Shown: piece by piece, positions 33,124 to 43,824 of the stretch
Numbering within the stretch: the stretch's first letter is position 1
Layout of the letters: every line of letters starts with the position of its first letter
Origin: Peribacillus frigoritolerans
Lineage (GTDB): Bacteria; Bacillota; Bacilli; Bacillales; DSM-1321
NCBI GenBank assembly: GCA_030562215.1
Contig: JAUPFL010000001.1
Coordinates: forward strand, 558,001-622,000
Direction of reading: 5' to 3'
Length of the DNA: 64,000 nucleotides
Notes under the pieces: generated by a model
What the model was told of the DNA's origin: nothing
Database searches by the model: none
The model's input: only the letters and a program-made list of their open reading frames with translations
Translations under genes and position numbers: made by a program

Positions 33124-34086
33124 ATGACAAATATTAAAGAAATAGCTCAATGTGCTGGTGTATCTGTCTCAACAGTGTCTCGTGTATTGAATGATCATCC
33201 ATATGTAAGCCCCGATAAAAGAAAGAGCGTCTTAGAAGCGATCGATCGTTTGAATTATACGAGAAACATCAACGCCATTCATCTTTCAAAAGGCAAAACC
33301 AATCTTATCGGCATCATCATCCCCTTCAACAATCACCCATATTACGGGGCAATCGTTAACGGAATCACTAAACAGGCAAATGCAATTGGCTGTCATATCG
33401 TCATCTTTCAAACAAATTATGATAGAGAGAAAGAGATCCAGGCTTTTAATATGCTGCAAATGAAGCAGCTCGATGGCATTATCGTTTGTTCAAGGATTTC
33501 GGAAATGAAAATCCTCTTGGATTATCAAAAATACGGACCGATTATTTTATGTGAAGATACAGCCCAAGCTGAATTCTCATCCATCAGCATTGATCATTAT
33601 GCCGCTTTTTCCTGTGCCCTTGAGTACGTGATTGCTAAAGGATATAAGAAAATCGGATACAGCCTCGGCCGTAAAAAGAGCAGAAATAGTTCCCATCGTA
33701 CAAAGGCCTTTAATGATATCATGAGTAAACATCAACTGATAAACAATAAAGAATGGCTATTTGAAGGCAGTTATCACATCAAAGACGGTGAACAATTGTT
33801 TCAGGAATGGAATTCGATGATGGATAAACCTGATGCCATCATCATCACGAATGATGACACGGCGGCGGGTTTCATTCTTACCGCTAAGAAATCGGGTATA
33901 AGGGTACCGGAAGATGTGGCCATTCTCGGCTTCAATAATGATAGCCTTGGTGAAATGCTCGACATCACGACCATCTCCTTACCGCTGGAATGGATTGGGA
34001 AAATGGCAGTGGACCTATTTGAGAATCCTGAAGAGGTCAAACATGTAAAACTGGACTACGCACTAATAAAAAGGAAAACCGTTTAG
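33124..34086 (+). CDS. LacI/GalR-family transcription regulator
   Basis: A 320-residue repressor-type protein. The N-terminal helix-turn-helix is NIKEIAQCAGVSVSTVSRVL; the rest is a periplasmic-binding-like effector domain (NLIGIIIPFNNHPYYGAIVN, PDAIIITNDDTAAG, VAILGFNND). The effector is probably a sugar. The nearest sugar gene is the oligo-1,6-glucosidase at 36115-37795, separated by the permease, so a link is possible but unproven. The start is ATG 33124. Intact. Confidence 0.88.
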   Translation: MTNIKEIAQCAGVSVSTVSRVLNDHPYVSPDKRKSVLEAIDRLNYTRNINAIHLSKGKTNLIGIIIPFNNHPYYGAIVNGITKQANAIGCHIVIFQTNYDREKEIQAFNMLQMKQLDGIIVCSRISEMKILLDYQKYGPIILCEDTAQAEFSSISIDHYAAFSCALEYVIAKGYKKIGYSLGRKKSRNSSHRTKAFNDIMSKHQLINNKEWLFEGSYHIKDGEQLFQEWNSMMDKPDAIIITNDDTAAGFILTAKKSGIRVPEDVAILGFNNDSLGEMLDITTISLPLEWIGKMAVDLFENPEEVKHVKLDYALIKRKTV

Positions 34087-34333
34087 TCAAGAGGATGCTT
34101 TATTTTAGTACTTGAATTCTTCCTTACTGAAATCACTCATTAACTAGGAAAAAATAACCACGTAAAATAATCATTGCGATATCCCAGAAGTTATTTTATA
34201 ATTTTGATATAGTAAAGTTTACTCAATTACTAGCAATCTATTAGCGATTGCATGAATTTCATGAGTATAATCGTCCGACGTCACCCACAAGCTGACGCCA
34301 ACGATTTTAGAAAATTGAATACTTCCTCATTTA

Positions 34334-34580
34334 CCGATGAGTTAGAGGCTGCAGCTTATAAAAGTAAAACGGACGAGATTCTGGAAAATTAAAGACTCCG
34401 TTTGAAAGGATAAGTTGCCGAAGTTAGGGTATATTCCATGTATATTCTTGCTGGCGGTGTAACCGAATAGGAACACCACTGTCACGTTTTTTCACAAAGC
34501 GTGGGGAGCTATCTTCGGAAGGATAAACGGGTTTATTATAAACAGCCGTCGATCTTTTTCGACTGCTGTTTTTTATTTTT
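34334..34580 (+). ncRNA. lysine riboswitch (L-box) with terminator
   Basis: P1 is CCGATGA at 34334 against TCTTCGG ending 34518. Between them are the L-box blocks GAGTTAGAGGCTGCAGC, AAAGGATAAGTTGCCGAAG, TTGCTGGCGGTGT, ACTGTCACG and CGTGGGGAGCTATC. A terminator follows (ACAGCCGTCGA / TCGACTGCTGT, then T6 and more) at 34541-34580. Known mechanism: lysine stabilises the aptamer and allows termination. It ends 35 bases before the permease gene. Confidence 0.92.
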
Positions 34581-34614
34581 CGTTCCCTTCCAATAAAAAG
34601 GAGTGTAACATCAA

Positions 34615-36065
34615 TTGTCAAATTCACAATCAGCATCAAGCCCTACTGAACTGAAAAGGAGCCTGAAAGCGCGTCATTTAATGATGATTTCATTAGGTGG
34701 AACGATTGGAACAGGTTTATTTTTAGCAAGTGGCGGTGCCATTCATTCAGCCGGTCCCGGCGGTGCCTTGGTGGCATACGCGATCATCGGCATCATGGTT
34801 TATTACTTAATGACAAGTCTTGCAGAAATGGCAGCGTTCATGCCAGTGGCCGGTTCGTTCCGTGTCTATGCATCCAAATTCGTCGATCCGTCTTTCGGTT
34901 TTGCGATTGGTTGGAACTACTGGTATAACTGGGCAATCACCATTGCCGCTGAATTGGCAGCCGTTGTCTTAATTATGAAGTTCTGGTTCCCTGATAGCCC
35001 TTCAATTATCTGGAGTGCCATTGCGTTAATCACTATGTTTCTTATCAATTACATGTCAGTTAAAGGTTTCGGTGAAACAGAATTCTGGTTTGCCATGATC
35101 AAGGTCGTGACAGTCGTCATTTTCTTGATCACGGGTGTTCTGATCATTCTCGGAATCATGGGTGGGAAAGACCCAATTGGTTTTTCCAATTTCACAATGG
35201 GCGAAGGTCCCTTTAACGGAGGGTTCTTCACGATTCTAGGTGTATTCATGGCTGCCGGCTTTTCATTCCAAGGTACGGAATTGCTTGGAGTGACCGCTGG
35301 TGAAAGTGAGGATCCAGAAAAAATATCCCAAAAGCGATCAAATCCGTTTTCTGGCGTATCATCTTATTCTATATCTTAGCCATTTTTGTAATTGGCATGA
35401 TCATTCCGTTTACCGATTCACGTTTATTGAGTGAAGATGTTGCCGTAAGTCCATTCACGCTTGTATTTGAACGGGCCGGCCTTGCATTTGCCGCATCCAT
35501 CATGAACGCGATCATTTTATCATCCGTACTCTCTGCCGGTAACTCTGGCATGTACGCTTCAACCCGTATGCTATGGGACTTGGCACGTGATGGGAAAGCA
35601 CCGAAGTTCTTAGGTAAGTTAGATAAAAGAGGAGTACCCGTGAATGCACTTATCGTGACTTCTTTAGTTGGCTGCGTTGCATTCTTAGCTTCGTTTTTCG
35701 GTGATGGCGTCGTTTATATCTGGTTATTGAACGCTTCAGGCATGGCAGGATTCGTCACCTGGGTAGGGATTGCAATTGCCCATTATCGGTTCCGCAAAGC
35801 TTACGCTGCTCAAGGCCTTGATATGAATGCTTTACCATTCCGGGCAAAAGGCTTCCCATTCGGGCCTATATTCGCACTTGTCCTTTGTATTATCATTATC
35901 ATCGGACAAGGCTATCAAGCTTTCAGCAGCGATGGGATCGATTGGAATTCAATGTTCGTTTCCTACATTGGCTTGATTCTATTTTTCGTCCTATGGTTCG
36001 GCTATAAAATTAAGCATAAAACGAAAATCATTCCGCTAGAGGAATGTGACCTTAAATCAAAATAA
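34615..36065 (+). CDS. lysP: amino-acid permease, likely lysine (LysP type), frameshifted
   Basis: About 484 residues with twelve membrane segments of the amino acid-polyamine-cation family. LKARHLMMISLGGTIGTGLF opens it; FQGTELLGVTAGESEDPEK is in the middle; SGNSGMYASTRMLWDLARDG (as AGNSG...) follows. The frame breaks near 35325 in an A-run (one missing). Specificity for lysine is inferred from the lysine riboswitch and the LysP-like sequence. The start is TTG 34615 with AAGGAG 11 bases upstream. Confidence 0.85.
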
Positions 36066-36069
36066 TACG

Positions 36070-36114
36070 CAAAGGACCTGTCCTTCCCTAAATGGAGAAG
36101 GACAGGTCCTTTTT
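36070..36114. terminator. bidirectional terminator between permease and glucosidase
   Basis: Stem AAAGGACCTGTCCTTC / GAAGGACAGGTCCTTT with T6 on the plus strand. It serves the permease and, on the other strand, overlaps the end of the glucosidase gene. Confidence 0.88.
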
Positions 36115-37795
36115 TCATTTCAAATGATAAACACGGCATTCATATGGTTGCAGGGGTTTGCTGGAGATTCCTTCTTCCTCCTGATCATAATTGCCGATCA
36201 GCTTTGTGGCAGCATATGCATGCAGCTCTTCAGGAAAAGTATAGGGAGCCTGCTCTTCTTTAAAGTTACATAGCACCAACAGCTTCTCTTCTTCCAACGA
36301 TCTCGTGTAGGCAAATATTCGTTCATCATCCGGCAACAGCAGTTCAAAACGGCCATAAACGACGATTTCATGTTCCTTGCGTAATTGGATAAGCTTTTTA
36401 TAAAAATGAAAAATGGAATTCGGATCATTGTAGGCCTTTTTCTGCATTAATCTCGGGAAAATTGGGATTAACCTTAATCCAAGGAGTGCCTTTCGTGAAT
36501 CCGGCGTTCCGGGAGTCATTCCACTGAATCGGTGTCCTCGCATTATCCCGGCTGCGGGAGTGGATGGCTGACATCATCCGCTCTTTTGACCAGCCATGAG
36601 AATTGACGAGTTCGTCATAAGAATTCAATGTTTCGATATCCCGGTATTCATCGATGCCCTCAAATGCAACATTGGTCATGCCAAGCTCTTCCCCTTGATA
36701 TATATAAGGTGTACCTTGAAGCATATGAAGACAAGCGGCAAGCATCTTTGCACTTTCAATACGATACTTTCCATCATTACCAAACCTTGAGACAACCCGG
36801 GGCTGATCATGGTTGTTCCAGTATAAACTGTTCCAGCCATCCCCCTCCAAACCAGTCTGCCACTTGGAGAGAATTCGCTTTAAATCGGTTAGCTTCCATT
36901 TATCGTTACTCCATTTCCCTTCTGGTCCCTTCCCCAAATCCATATGTTCGAATTGAAAGACCATATGTAGCTCACCACGATCTTTACCTGTGAACAATTG
37001 TGCTTCCTCCGGTGTGACGCCTGGCATCTCCCCAACCGTAATCACGTCATGTCCAGAAAGTGCCCGTTGATTGATTTCCTGCAAAAACTCATGTATGCGC
37101 GGGCCATTCAGGAAAAAGGGGCTTCCATCACCATACTGCTTCTCATGATGAACGGCTCCATCTGAATAGCTTTGATCTTTTGAAAGGAAGTTGATGACAT
37201 CCATACGGAAGCCATCGACACCCTTATCCAGCCACCAAGTCATGATGCTGTAGATTTCTTCACGGAGCTTAGGGTTCTCCCAGTTTAAATCCGGTTGTTT
37301 CCTGCTGAATAAATGTAAATAATATTCATCGGTTCTTTCATCATATTGCCATGCTGAACCTTTAAAAATGGACTCCCAATTATTTGGCTCTTTCCCATTC
37401 CTGCCAGGTTTCCAAATATAATAATCACGTTTCGGATTATCTCTTGAGGATCGGGATTCCTCGAACCACGGATGTTCATCTGAAGAATGGTTGACCACGA
37501 GGTCCATCATGATTTTCATTCCACGCTCATGAACTGCCTTCAACATCCTATCGAAATCAGACATGGTCCCGAATTCAGTCATGATTGATTTATAATCACT
37601 GATATCGTACCCATTGTCATCATTGGGAGATTGATAAACTGGGGATAGCCATATCACGTTCACACCCAACTCTTGTAAATAATCGAGCTTCATCAAGATC
37701 CCGTTTATATCCCCTATCCCATCGCCATCACTATCCATAAAACTCCTTGGATACACTTGATACACAACTGCCTCTTTCCACCATGCTTTGTCCAT
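36115..37795 (-). CDS. malL: oligo-1,6-glucosidase (GH13), frameshifted
   Basis: About 560 residues. Catalytic residues: Asp199 in GFRMDVINF, Glu256 in TVGEMPG, Asp330 in NNHDQPR. Val200 directly after the nucleophile is the known mark of alpha-1,6 over alpha-1,4 specificity in this group. The N-terminal block WWKEAVVYQVYPRSFMDSDG is typical. The frame breaks near 36435 in an A-run (one extra), in INAEKAYNDPNS. It likely cleaves isomaltose-type oligosaccharides in the cytoplasm. No transporter is adjacent. Confidence 0.9.
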
Positions 37796-37878
37796 GCTTT
37801 TCCCCTCTTTAGCCGCATTGACACAATCATTACACCAATACCCTATTATAAAGGGGGAAACTCCAGAATATTCTATTT

Positions 37879-38959
37879 TTATTCAGCTATTCCCGTTTGA
37901 ATCATTTCAATATCCAGATCGACCTCGATTGGAATATCGGGATATGCCTCCTCCCAATGTTTTTGATCGAAATTTCTTGTTTTACTTTTAGCATGATCAC
38001 CGAGTGCAATCGGATCTATATTGTTCTCCTGAAACATGGTTACCATCTCATTTAATTTTTTACCAATGACATGCTCGGCCCTGGCCTCTATTTTATTCAG
38101 GTCGACCGCTTCGCCCAAGTCATAGCCCTGGACCTCTAGCAGACTCGCTTTTAATTTCACATCAATCCTGACCTTGGGGTCTTGATTGACATTCGAAATA
38201 TGATAATGGACACGTGACTCCACGTTATTGATATCGGTAAAGTCATTTTCCTTCCACTTAATCTCATAACTCCCAAGCTTAAAGTTTTCACTAAGGACTT
38301 TATATAAAAAGCCGTCTTCATAAGGGATATATTTACCTATATAACGATCCTTTTAAACAAAGCGATCCCTCTTACCCGTATTTGGTCTCCTGCTGTTTCC
38401 AATAAGGGCAAGACCGGATCGATTCCTTTACCATGACACGCATATAAATACCTGTGAAGATCTACATCAGGCAAATTGGTCCTTATATTCTGTTCGATCA
38501 GCTCTTTCACTTGAACCCCTGGAGTTTTAATCAACTTTGGCTCCATTTTAACTACATCCTCCGCTTTGCCATGAACGACCGCTAAATACAAATCCCTTCC
38601 CACCATTGGGTCACGCCTATATGTATCGACATAATCATTCAACCCCTTACTTGCCAATCCTTCACCATATAGAATGACTGTCAGTCTCCCGCCGACAATC
38701 GGGTATGGTGTTTTTGCATTTTCTTGCTGGCGGGCCGCCTTTATATCATGGGAGTTCGCTTCGTATACTTCTTTACCCAGATCTGCTTCCTCCCCAGGCT
38801 TAGGAACGCTGACAACGACCGTACCTTTGATTTTTTTGCCTTCGGCATCACATAACCTACGACTTCAGCAATTAATATATCTTCCAATATTTGCTTTTCC
38901 ACGCCGCACGCCGCCACCAAAAAGCTCGCTAATGTTATCAAGAGAAGTTTGATTTTCAT
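37879..38959 (-). CDS. spore germinant receptor lipoprotein, GerC subunit, frameshifted
   Basis: About 361 residues of the Ger(x)C family. Signal peptide with lipobox VAAC (Cys18). PIVGGRLTVILYGEGLASKG and DPMVGRDLYLAVVHGKAEDV are family stretches; the C-terminal domain ends with a DIDLDIEMIQTG-like tail. Breaks lie near 38850 and near 38345 (A-run). It overlaps gerB by four bases (ATGA). It would sit on the spore inner membrane. The germinant cannot be predicted. Confidence 0.85.
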
Positions 38960-40055
38960 GATTTATGCCCCCTAACTTTATAGACGATCGACTGCCATAT
39001 GAATAAGAGAGGAAGATATAAATAAACGATATAAAAACCAATTTGCGAACTGATCGTGTTAAACTTATCGATTCTATAGCGGTTATCCAAAAAAATGCAG
39101 GAAACTAAGATGATAATCAGAATGAGAACCACCATCTTTTTCTGTCTGAATCCGAATACTCTTTTCGCTGTCCTGCTTGCTGCCCAAACCCCTATGCAAA
39201 CATTCGGCAGCACCATGAACAGCCAAACGGAAATCCCTATGTATTCGAACCTTTCAATGAATGGAAGGTCTACAATTTTCCATAACGTCAAAGTTGCCCA
39301 AATTACATCTTTCAGCTGGTCTTGATGATAGTAGGCCAACGAAACAATTATGGATACTAAATATATCACCATAGTAAACAACGCCCCTAAGTGGGCCCAT
39401 TTTTGAGATTTTTCACGATTTTTAATGAAAGGATAATAAATGAGGAGTAATTCAAAACCAAGGTAATTCAGGGTCATTTTCTTACAGGCCTTCATGATTT
39501 CCAAAAAGGAATGATCAAGAAACGGACCCAAATTTTCAAAGTGGGCGTACTTCAATGGAAAGTAATTCAAAAGGAATAATGGCGATCCGATAATAAGCCC
39601 GATTATGCAAAACCGGTAATGACCCTGAAACCTCCCTCCACAAAGTTATACACAAGAATAAGAATGATGGTTATTAGCATCAGGACATTGACACCAGGGA
39701 ACATCCAAACCTGAATGACTTCTAAATAAGTCCTGATAAGAATGATGGAAATCATTATAAAGTAGAGGATGAATAAAATATTGAAAGCATTTCCGACCCA
39801 TTTGCCAAACAAATCCTTATGGATGGCAACCAAATCAAGCGTTTGGGGGCCCCTGCCTAAAAGCTTGAAACACATCCAAAGCAGAACATTTATGATCAAC
39901 CCTGATATCAGGACCGCTATCCATGCGTCTTGACCAGCCTCTTTCGCTATGATCCGTTCAAACCCCAATATCCCTACTCCTATCTGCATGCCTGGCATGA
40001 GGAAAAAAACAAAAAATGGAGATATCAGTTTAGTTTCATTTGGTTTGACTTCCAT
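38956..40055 (-). CDS. spore germinant receptor permease-like subunit GerB, frameshifted
   Basis: About 366 residues with ten membrane segments, of the endospore germination permease family (APC-like). The N-terminal LISPFFVFFLMPGMQIGVGI and the central FELLLIYYPFIKNREKSQKW are typical. GerB subunits bind the germinant. The frame breaks near 39600. It lies 23 bases after gerA. Confidence 0.87.
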
Positions 40056-40078
40056 GCCATCTCACCGCTTTCTACACC

Positions 40079-41589
40079 TTATTCATCAATATCATTATGG
40101 GAGTTTCTCATTTTTGCCTCCTTCCTTATCCTTAGTGAATTTTCCGTCCGCAGAAATTGCGGGCGTTTTTTCTGCTTTGAAAAAGGGAGGCGAATCAGAC
40201 TATCTTTAAAGTCATGAATTCTTAACGGGTAAAGCGGGTCTAAATAAGGACTGCCAAGCGAAGTCAATTTCAATAAATGACTTAATATGAATGCACTGCA
40301 TAAAGCTATTCCAAACAGCCCGTATAACTGGGCTGCAATTAGAAAAGGAAAGCGGATAAGGCGAATCGTATTGCTGATTTGGTATATCGGCACTGTAAAT
40401 GAAGCCAAGGCAGCCAAAGCGACAAGCATCAGCAAGACATTACTGACAAATCCCGCTTCCACAGCGGCTGTACCGATGACTATACCGCCAACAATGCCGA
40501 TGGTAGAGCCAACCTTAGCAGGCAGCCTGACCGCCGCTTCCCTCAGCAATTCGATCGTCGCTTCCAGCACAATCGCTTCCAAGATTGGCGGAAAAGGAAT
40601 CACTCCCCTGGATGATATTAAGATTGGCAGCAAATCCGTTGGAATCACTTGATAATGATAGGTTAAAACGGCCACATACAGAGGGAAGACAAAACGGAAA
40701 ACAGCACGGCGAAAAGCCGAATCAAACGGAATGAAGTACCGAGATTCCAAATTTGAAAATAATCTTCAAATGATGAGAAGAATGAGATGATGGTATTGGG
40801 ACCAACCAATGCATGAGGAGATCCATCCAGCATGATGCCTATTTTCCCTTCCGATAATACACTGGCCAGATGATCAGGCCGCTCCGTATCAATCAGTTGC
40901 GGAAACATCGAATTCCGATTATCCGTGATCATCTGGCTTACAAACGATATATCGACGATCGTATCATATTCTATATCTTCTATTCTCTGTATGACTGTCT
41001 TAATGATCTGTTGATTTACCACCCCATCTATGTAGAGTACCGCTATCCTTGTTTGCGAGATGCTCCCGACCCTAAATTCCTTGGACTGCAAATCAGGGGT
41101 GGGCAACCGGTTGCGAATCAGATTCAAATTCGAATCAAGCGATTCAACAAAGGCCTCCTTGGACCCAACGACAGTATACTCCGACTCGGGTGTGGAAATT
41201 TGCCTTTTCACACTGTGAACACATGGAATGAGCAAACATATTTCATCATCTTGCTTGTATTGAATCATGATCGATCCTGCCAAAACCAACCTTTGAATGT
41301 CTTTTAGATCAGCCGTCAATTTCATATCTTCCATCGGAATATCGCCTTTTAGTTGCTTAAGGACCTTCTTTGGTTGATTCGACATGACTGCCAATACTTG
41401 TTCATGGAGCTGTTGTGCACTAACCAGTGAATTGAAGTAGGAGATGATATAGCCATCATCATTCGGGAATTGGAAGGTAAGAAAATCATTAGATGCTTTA
41501 AACTTTTTAAGGAGTTCCTTAAAATCCTTGGAAGTAACCTGGAAGGATACTGGATCCATTTCCCTCCTGCCCTTAAATAACCTCACCAT
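40079..41589 (-). CDS. spore germinant receptor subunit GerA, frameshifted
   Basis: About 503 residues: a cytosolic N-terminal domain with the conserved ISYFNSLVSAQQLHEQVL and VGSISQTRIAVLYIDGVVN, then membrane segments with VIPTDLLPILISSRGVIPFP and FPPILEAIVLEATIELLREA. The frame breaks near 40740, in the segment leading into RYFIPF. GerA oligomers form ion channels during germination. Starts at ATG 41589 or, with a better ribosome site (AGGAGG), ATG 41559. First gene of gerA-gerB-gerC. Confidence 0.88.
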
Positions 41590-41679
41590 CCCACCCCCAT
41601 TACAAAATTTTTAGTTCATTCGATTATTGTAACCACCATATTTAAAGTTAGTCATGATCCACAGATCTCTTTAAAATAG

Positions 41680-41717
41680 GAAAAGACCTATCCGGAATCC
41701 ACCGGATAAGTCTTTAC
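41680..41717 (-). terminator. terminator of the YhcN-like gene
   Basis: Stem AAAGACCTATCCGG / CCGGATAAGTCTTT with a T-rich tract on the minus strand, 26 bases past the stop. Confidence 0.75.
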
Positions 41718-41742
41718 ATCTTAATTCTTTGATGATTACCAA

Positions 41743-42267
41743 TTACCTCGGACTTGGAAAAATCCGTGTTACAAGTTCACGGAACTCTTCAGCAAATCCT
41801 TCAACGGGTTTTCCATTCTCGATATCATTCGCATACCCTTCCATTCTTTGAACAAAGTCCGGATTTGCCGATACATAAACTTGGTCTACAGATGGATCGG
41901 CTTCCCTTACTGTATCAGCAACCCTTTCTTTAAGGTCATTCGAGATATCCTTTTCCCCGCCGTCTTTTAATACTGCCCCTACATAGGCATTATTTTCAGT
42001 CACGATGACATTTGCGTTACTAACTTCCTTCAAGGTTTCAACTCGATTTGAGATATCCTCGGAGACCCTCATACCGTTTATGCCATTATCATTATTAACA
42101 TTATTAACATTTTGCCTTGTGTCATTTACATTCATCGGATTATCTAAATTATCCTGATTTGTACGATTCAGGCCAAGATTTTCATTGGCACCTTCGTTAT
42201 CATTAGTTGCACAACCTGTAATCACTAAAGCCAACATCACACTTGATACTATCGCTTTATAATTCAT
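41743..42267 (-). CDS. YhcN/YlaJ-family spore lipoprotein
   Basis: A 174-residue lipoprotein: signal peptide, lipobox VITGC (Cys19), an Asn-rich linker with repeated NxxN patterns at about 25-70, then the YhcN/YlaJ domain (NANVIVTENNAYVGAVLKDG, VYVSANPDFVQRM). Members are found in the spore inner membrane or cortex region. The start is ATG 42267 with GAGGAG upstream; GTG 42276 lies inside the ribosome site. Confidence 0.85.
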   Translation of the reverse strand: MNYKAIVSSVMLALVITGCATNDNEGANENLGLNRTNQDNLDNPMNVNDTRQNVNNVNNDNGINGMRVSEDISNRVETLKEVSNANVIVTENNAYVGAVLKDGGEKDISNDLKERVADTVREADPSVDQVYVSANPDFVQRMEGYANDIENGKPVEGFAEEFRELVTRIFPSPR

Positions 42268-42321
42268 ATTCTTCACTCCTCAAAAATCATTTAACATTAC
42301 TATTTGCGAGGAGTGGGTAGA

Positions 42322-42641
42322 TTATTCAGAAGAAGTGACCTTCAAGCCGATAATTCCAACCAAAATAAAACCGGCGAATACCAATCGCATCGCATCCTTA
42401 GGCTCGTTAAATACGATGATGCCTACCAGAACAGCCCCAAGAGCCCCTATTCCGGTCCAAATTGCATACGCTGTTCCCATTGGCAGGGTTTTTATCGCCG
42501 AGGACAAAAATAAAAACTAATAACCATGCCAGCGATCGTTATGACAGAAGGTAATAATTTCGTAAAACCCTCGGTATACTTTAAACTTGTCGCCCATACC
42601 ACTTCAAATAATCCTGCAATCACCAAATGAATCCAAGCCAT
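42322..42641 (-). CDS. gdx: SMR-family guanidinium exporter Gdx (SugE type), frameshifted
   Basis: About 106 residues with four membrane helices. The substrate glutamate is in [16 protein letters not shown] (Glu13), and the second half has [20 protein letters not shown], both typical of the Gdx/SugE subtype. The frame breaks near 42510 where a T5 run should be one longer (SFYFLSSAIK). It is a single-gene homodimeric type, unlike the ykkC-ykkD pair. Directly downstream of a guanidine-I riboswitch, so guanidinium export is the strong inference. The start is ATG 42641. Confidence 0.9.
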
Positions 42642-42661
42642 CTTTTTCCCCTCCAATTACA

Positions 42662-42783
42662 GAAAAAGCCCGGGAGGTCATAAATCATAACCTCCCGGGC
42701 TTTTTTCCCTCCGTGTACGCAGATTCCTGCGCGTTTCTCTTGGACCATTCCGGTAACGTTCAACCGAGGAACCCTAGAAACAT
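42662..42783 (-). ncRNA. guanidine-I riboswitch (ykkC)
   Basis: On the minus strand: TTTCTAGGGTTCC, then GGTCCAAGAGAAAC, ACACGGAGGGAAAAAAGCCC and GGGAGG, the conserved ykkC core in order. The last block also forms the left arm of a perfect terminator (GCCCGGGAGGTTATGA with its complement, followed by T-run) at 42662-42702. Guanidine binding is known to prevent termination, so exporter expression rises with guanidine. Confidence 0.94.
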
Positions 42784-42828
42784 ATTATTTCCATACTATA
42801 TCATGTTCATTTCAGATCGGTCAAACAG

Positions 42829-43158
42829 TTATGCATCGCTTCTGTTTCTATGCTTCCACTTGTCACCTTTTATTGTAAACCAAATATTTTTAAAGGGTTC
42901 AGGTATTTCTTTAGCCGCCTCAACCGTATATTGTACGGCCTCTTTTTTATACTGAACATCATCAGTGATTTCTTGCTGTGTCATGGCGAGTTGGTCCGTT
43001 TCCGATTTAATCTGGTCCGTTTTTGCCTGGAGGCGTGTAACGGTTTCAGTCACATTTTCAATTGTCGGTTTGGAATCCTTAAATGTTTTAAAAGCAAAAA
43101 ACGCTAAATAAATAATCGATCCGATAAAGAGGGCAAGACTAATATATACAATGACCAC
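42829..43158 (-). CDS. DUF948-family membrane-anchored protein
   Basis: A 109-residue protein: one N-terminal membrane helix (residues 2-22), then a coiled coil at about 30-75 (ENVTETVTRLQAKTDQIKSE), then a short polar tail. This is the DUF948 layout, as in B. subtilis YtxG; function is unknown. The start is GTG 43158, 7 bases after AGGAGG. Confidence 0.8.
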   Translation of the reverse strand: MVIVYISLALFIGSIIYLAFFAFKTFKDSKPTIENVTETVTRLQAKTDQIKSETDQLAMTQQEITDDVQYKKEAVQYTVEAAKEIPEPFKNIWFTIKGDKWKHRNRSDA

Positions 43159-43276
43159 CTAGATTCCTCCTTTTATTTTACCTTTACTATACCCGTAATA
43201 ATTGAGCAGAAAACGAATCCCCATGTATTTTCTTTTATGCCTGGTCATATTATTGAAAGTAAAAGGAGGAATGAAA

Positions 43277-43644
43277 ATGAATCAAATGCCTCTGCTTAAA
43301 GCCTGTTTTAAAGCTGGAATCCACTTCATTAGACATATGACCATACAGCAGGCTGCCACTATTGCAGGAATCATTTTTTAATCATTCATCCAGAAGTTTT
43401 CAGCCCCCTTTGGCTTACATTGGCAACATCCGTCTTGATTCTGCTCCTGCTTTGAAGATCGTTATTGACCTCCCGCACACTGGCTGAGTAATATGGATTT
43501 CTTCGCTGACATCCCCATCCAGATCAGGAAAACACCAAAGATATGCAACATCAAACTGCCATGGAGACCCTACCATTAATTTTGCTAGGACTGCTCCTAT
43601 GCAGGTATTTCAACCTCTTCATAACGAAGATCTATAAAGTTTAA
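43277..43644 (+). pseudogene. broken small membrane protein gene
   Basis: AAAGGAGGAATGAAA precedes ATG 43277. The first frame gives 34 residues (LLKACFKAGIHFIRHMTIQQ core) and stops inside T6. One more T would continue into a hydrophobic helix (FSPLWLTLATSVLILLL). Further on, another frame gives METLPLILLGLLLCRYFNLF and ends at TAA 43644. The pieces suggest a short two-helix membrane protein broken by several indels, real or artefactual. I do not recognise it. Confidence 0.35.
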
Positions 43645-43661
43645 TCAATCGATTGATTAAA
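43640..43661. repeat. 22-base perfect palindrome
   Basis: TTTAATCAATC is followed by its exact reverse complement. It lies 164 bases upstream of the RraA-like gene. The lack of a loop argues against a terminator and suggests a protein-binding site. Confidence 0.5.
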
Positions 43662-43824
43662 ACGGAATTTGATTTGAACCCCCTTGTGACACTGAACTTC
43701 CCTCCCCCTTCAGATATTGATTACACTACATTTACCATTTTATCAAACGGGAAACTATTAGAAAATTACAAAATTTGTGTATAATTAGGCTATATTCATT
43801 AACTCTTAAGGAGGAATCATAGTC

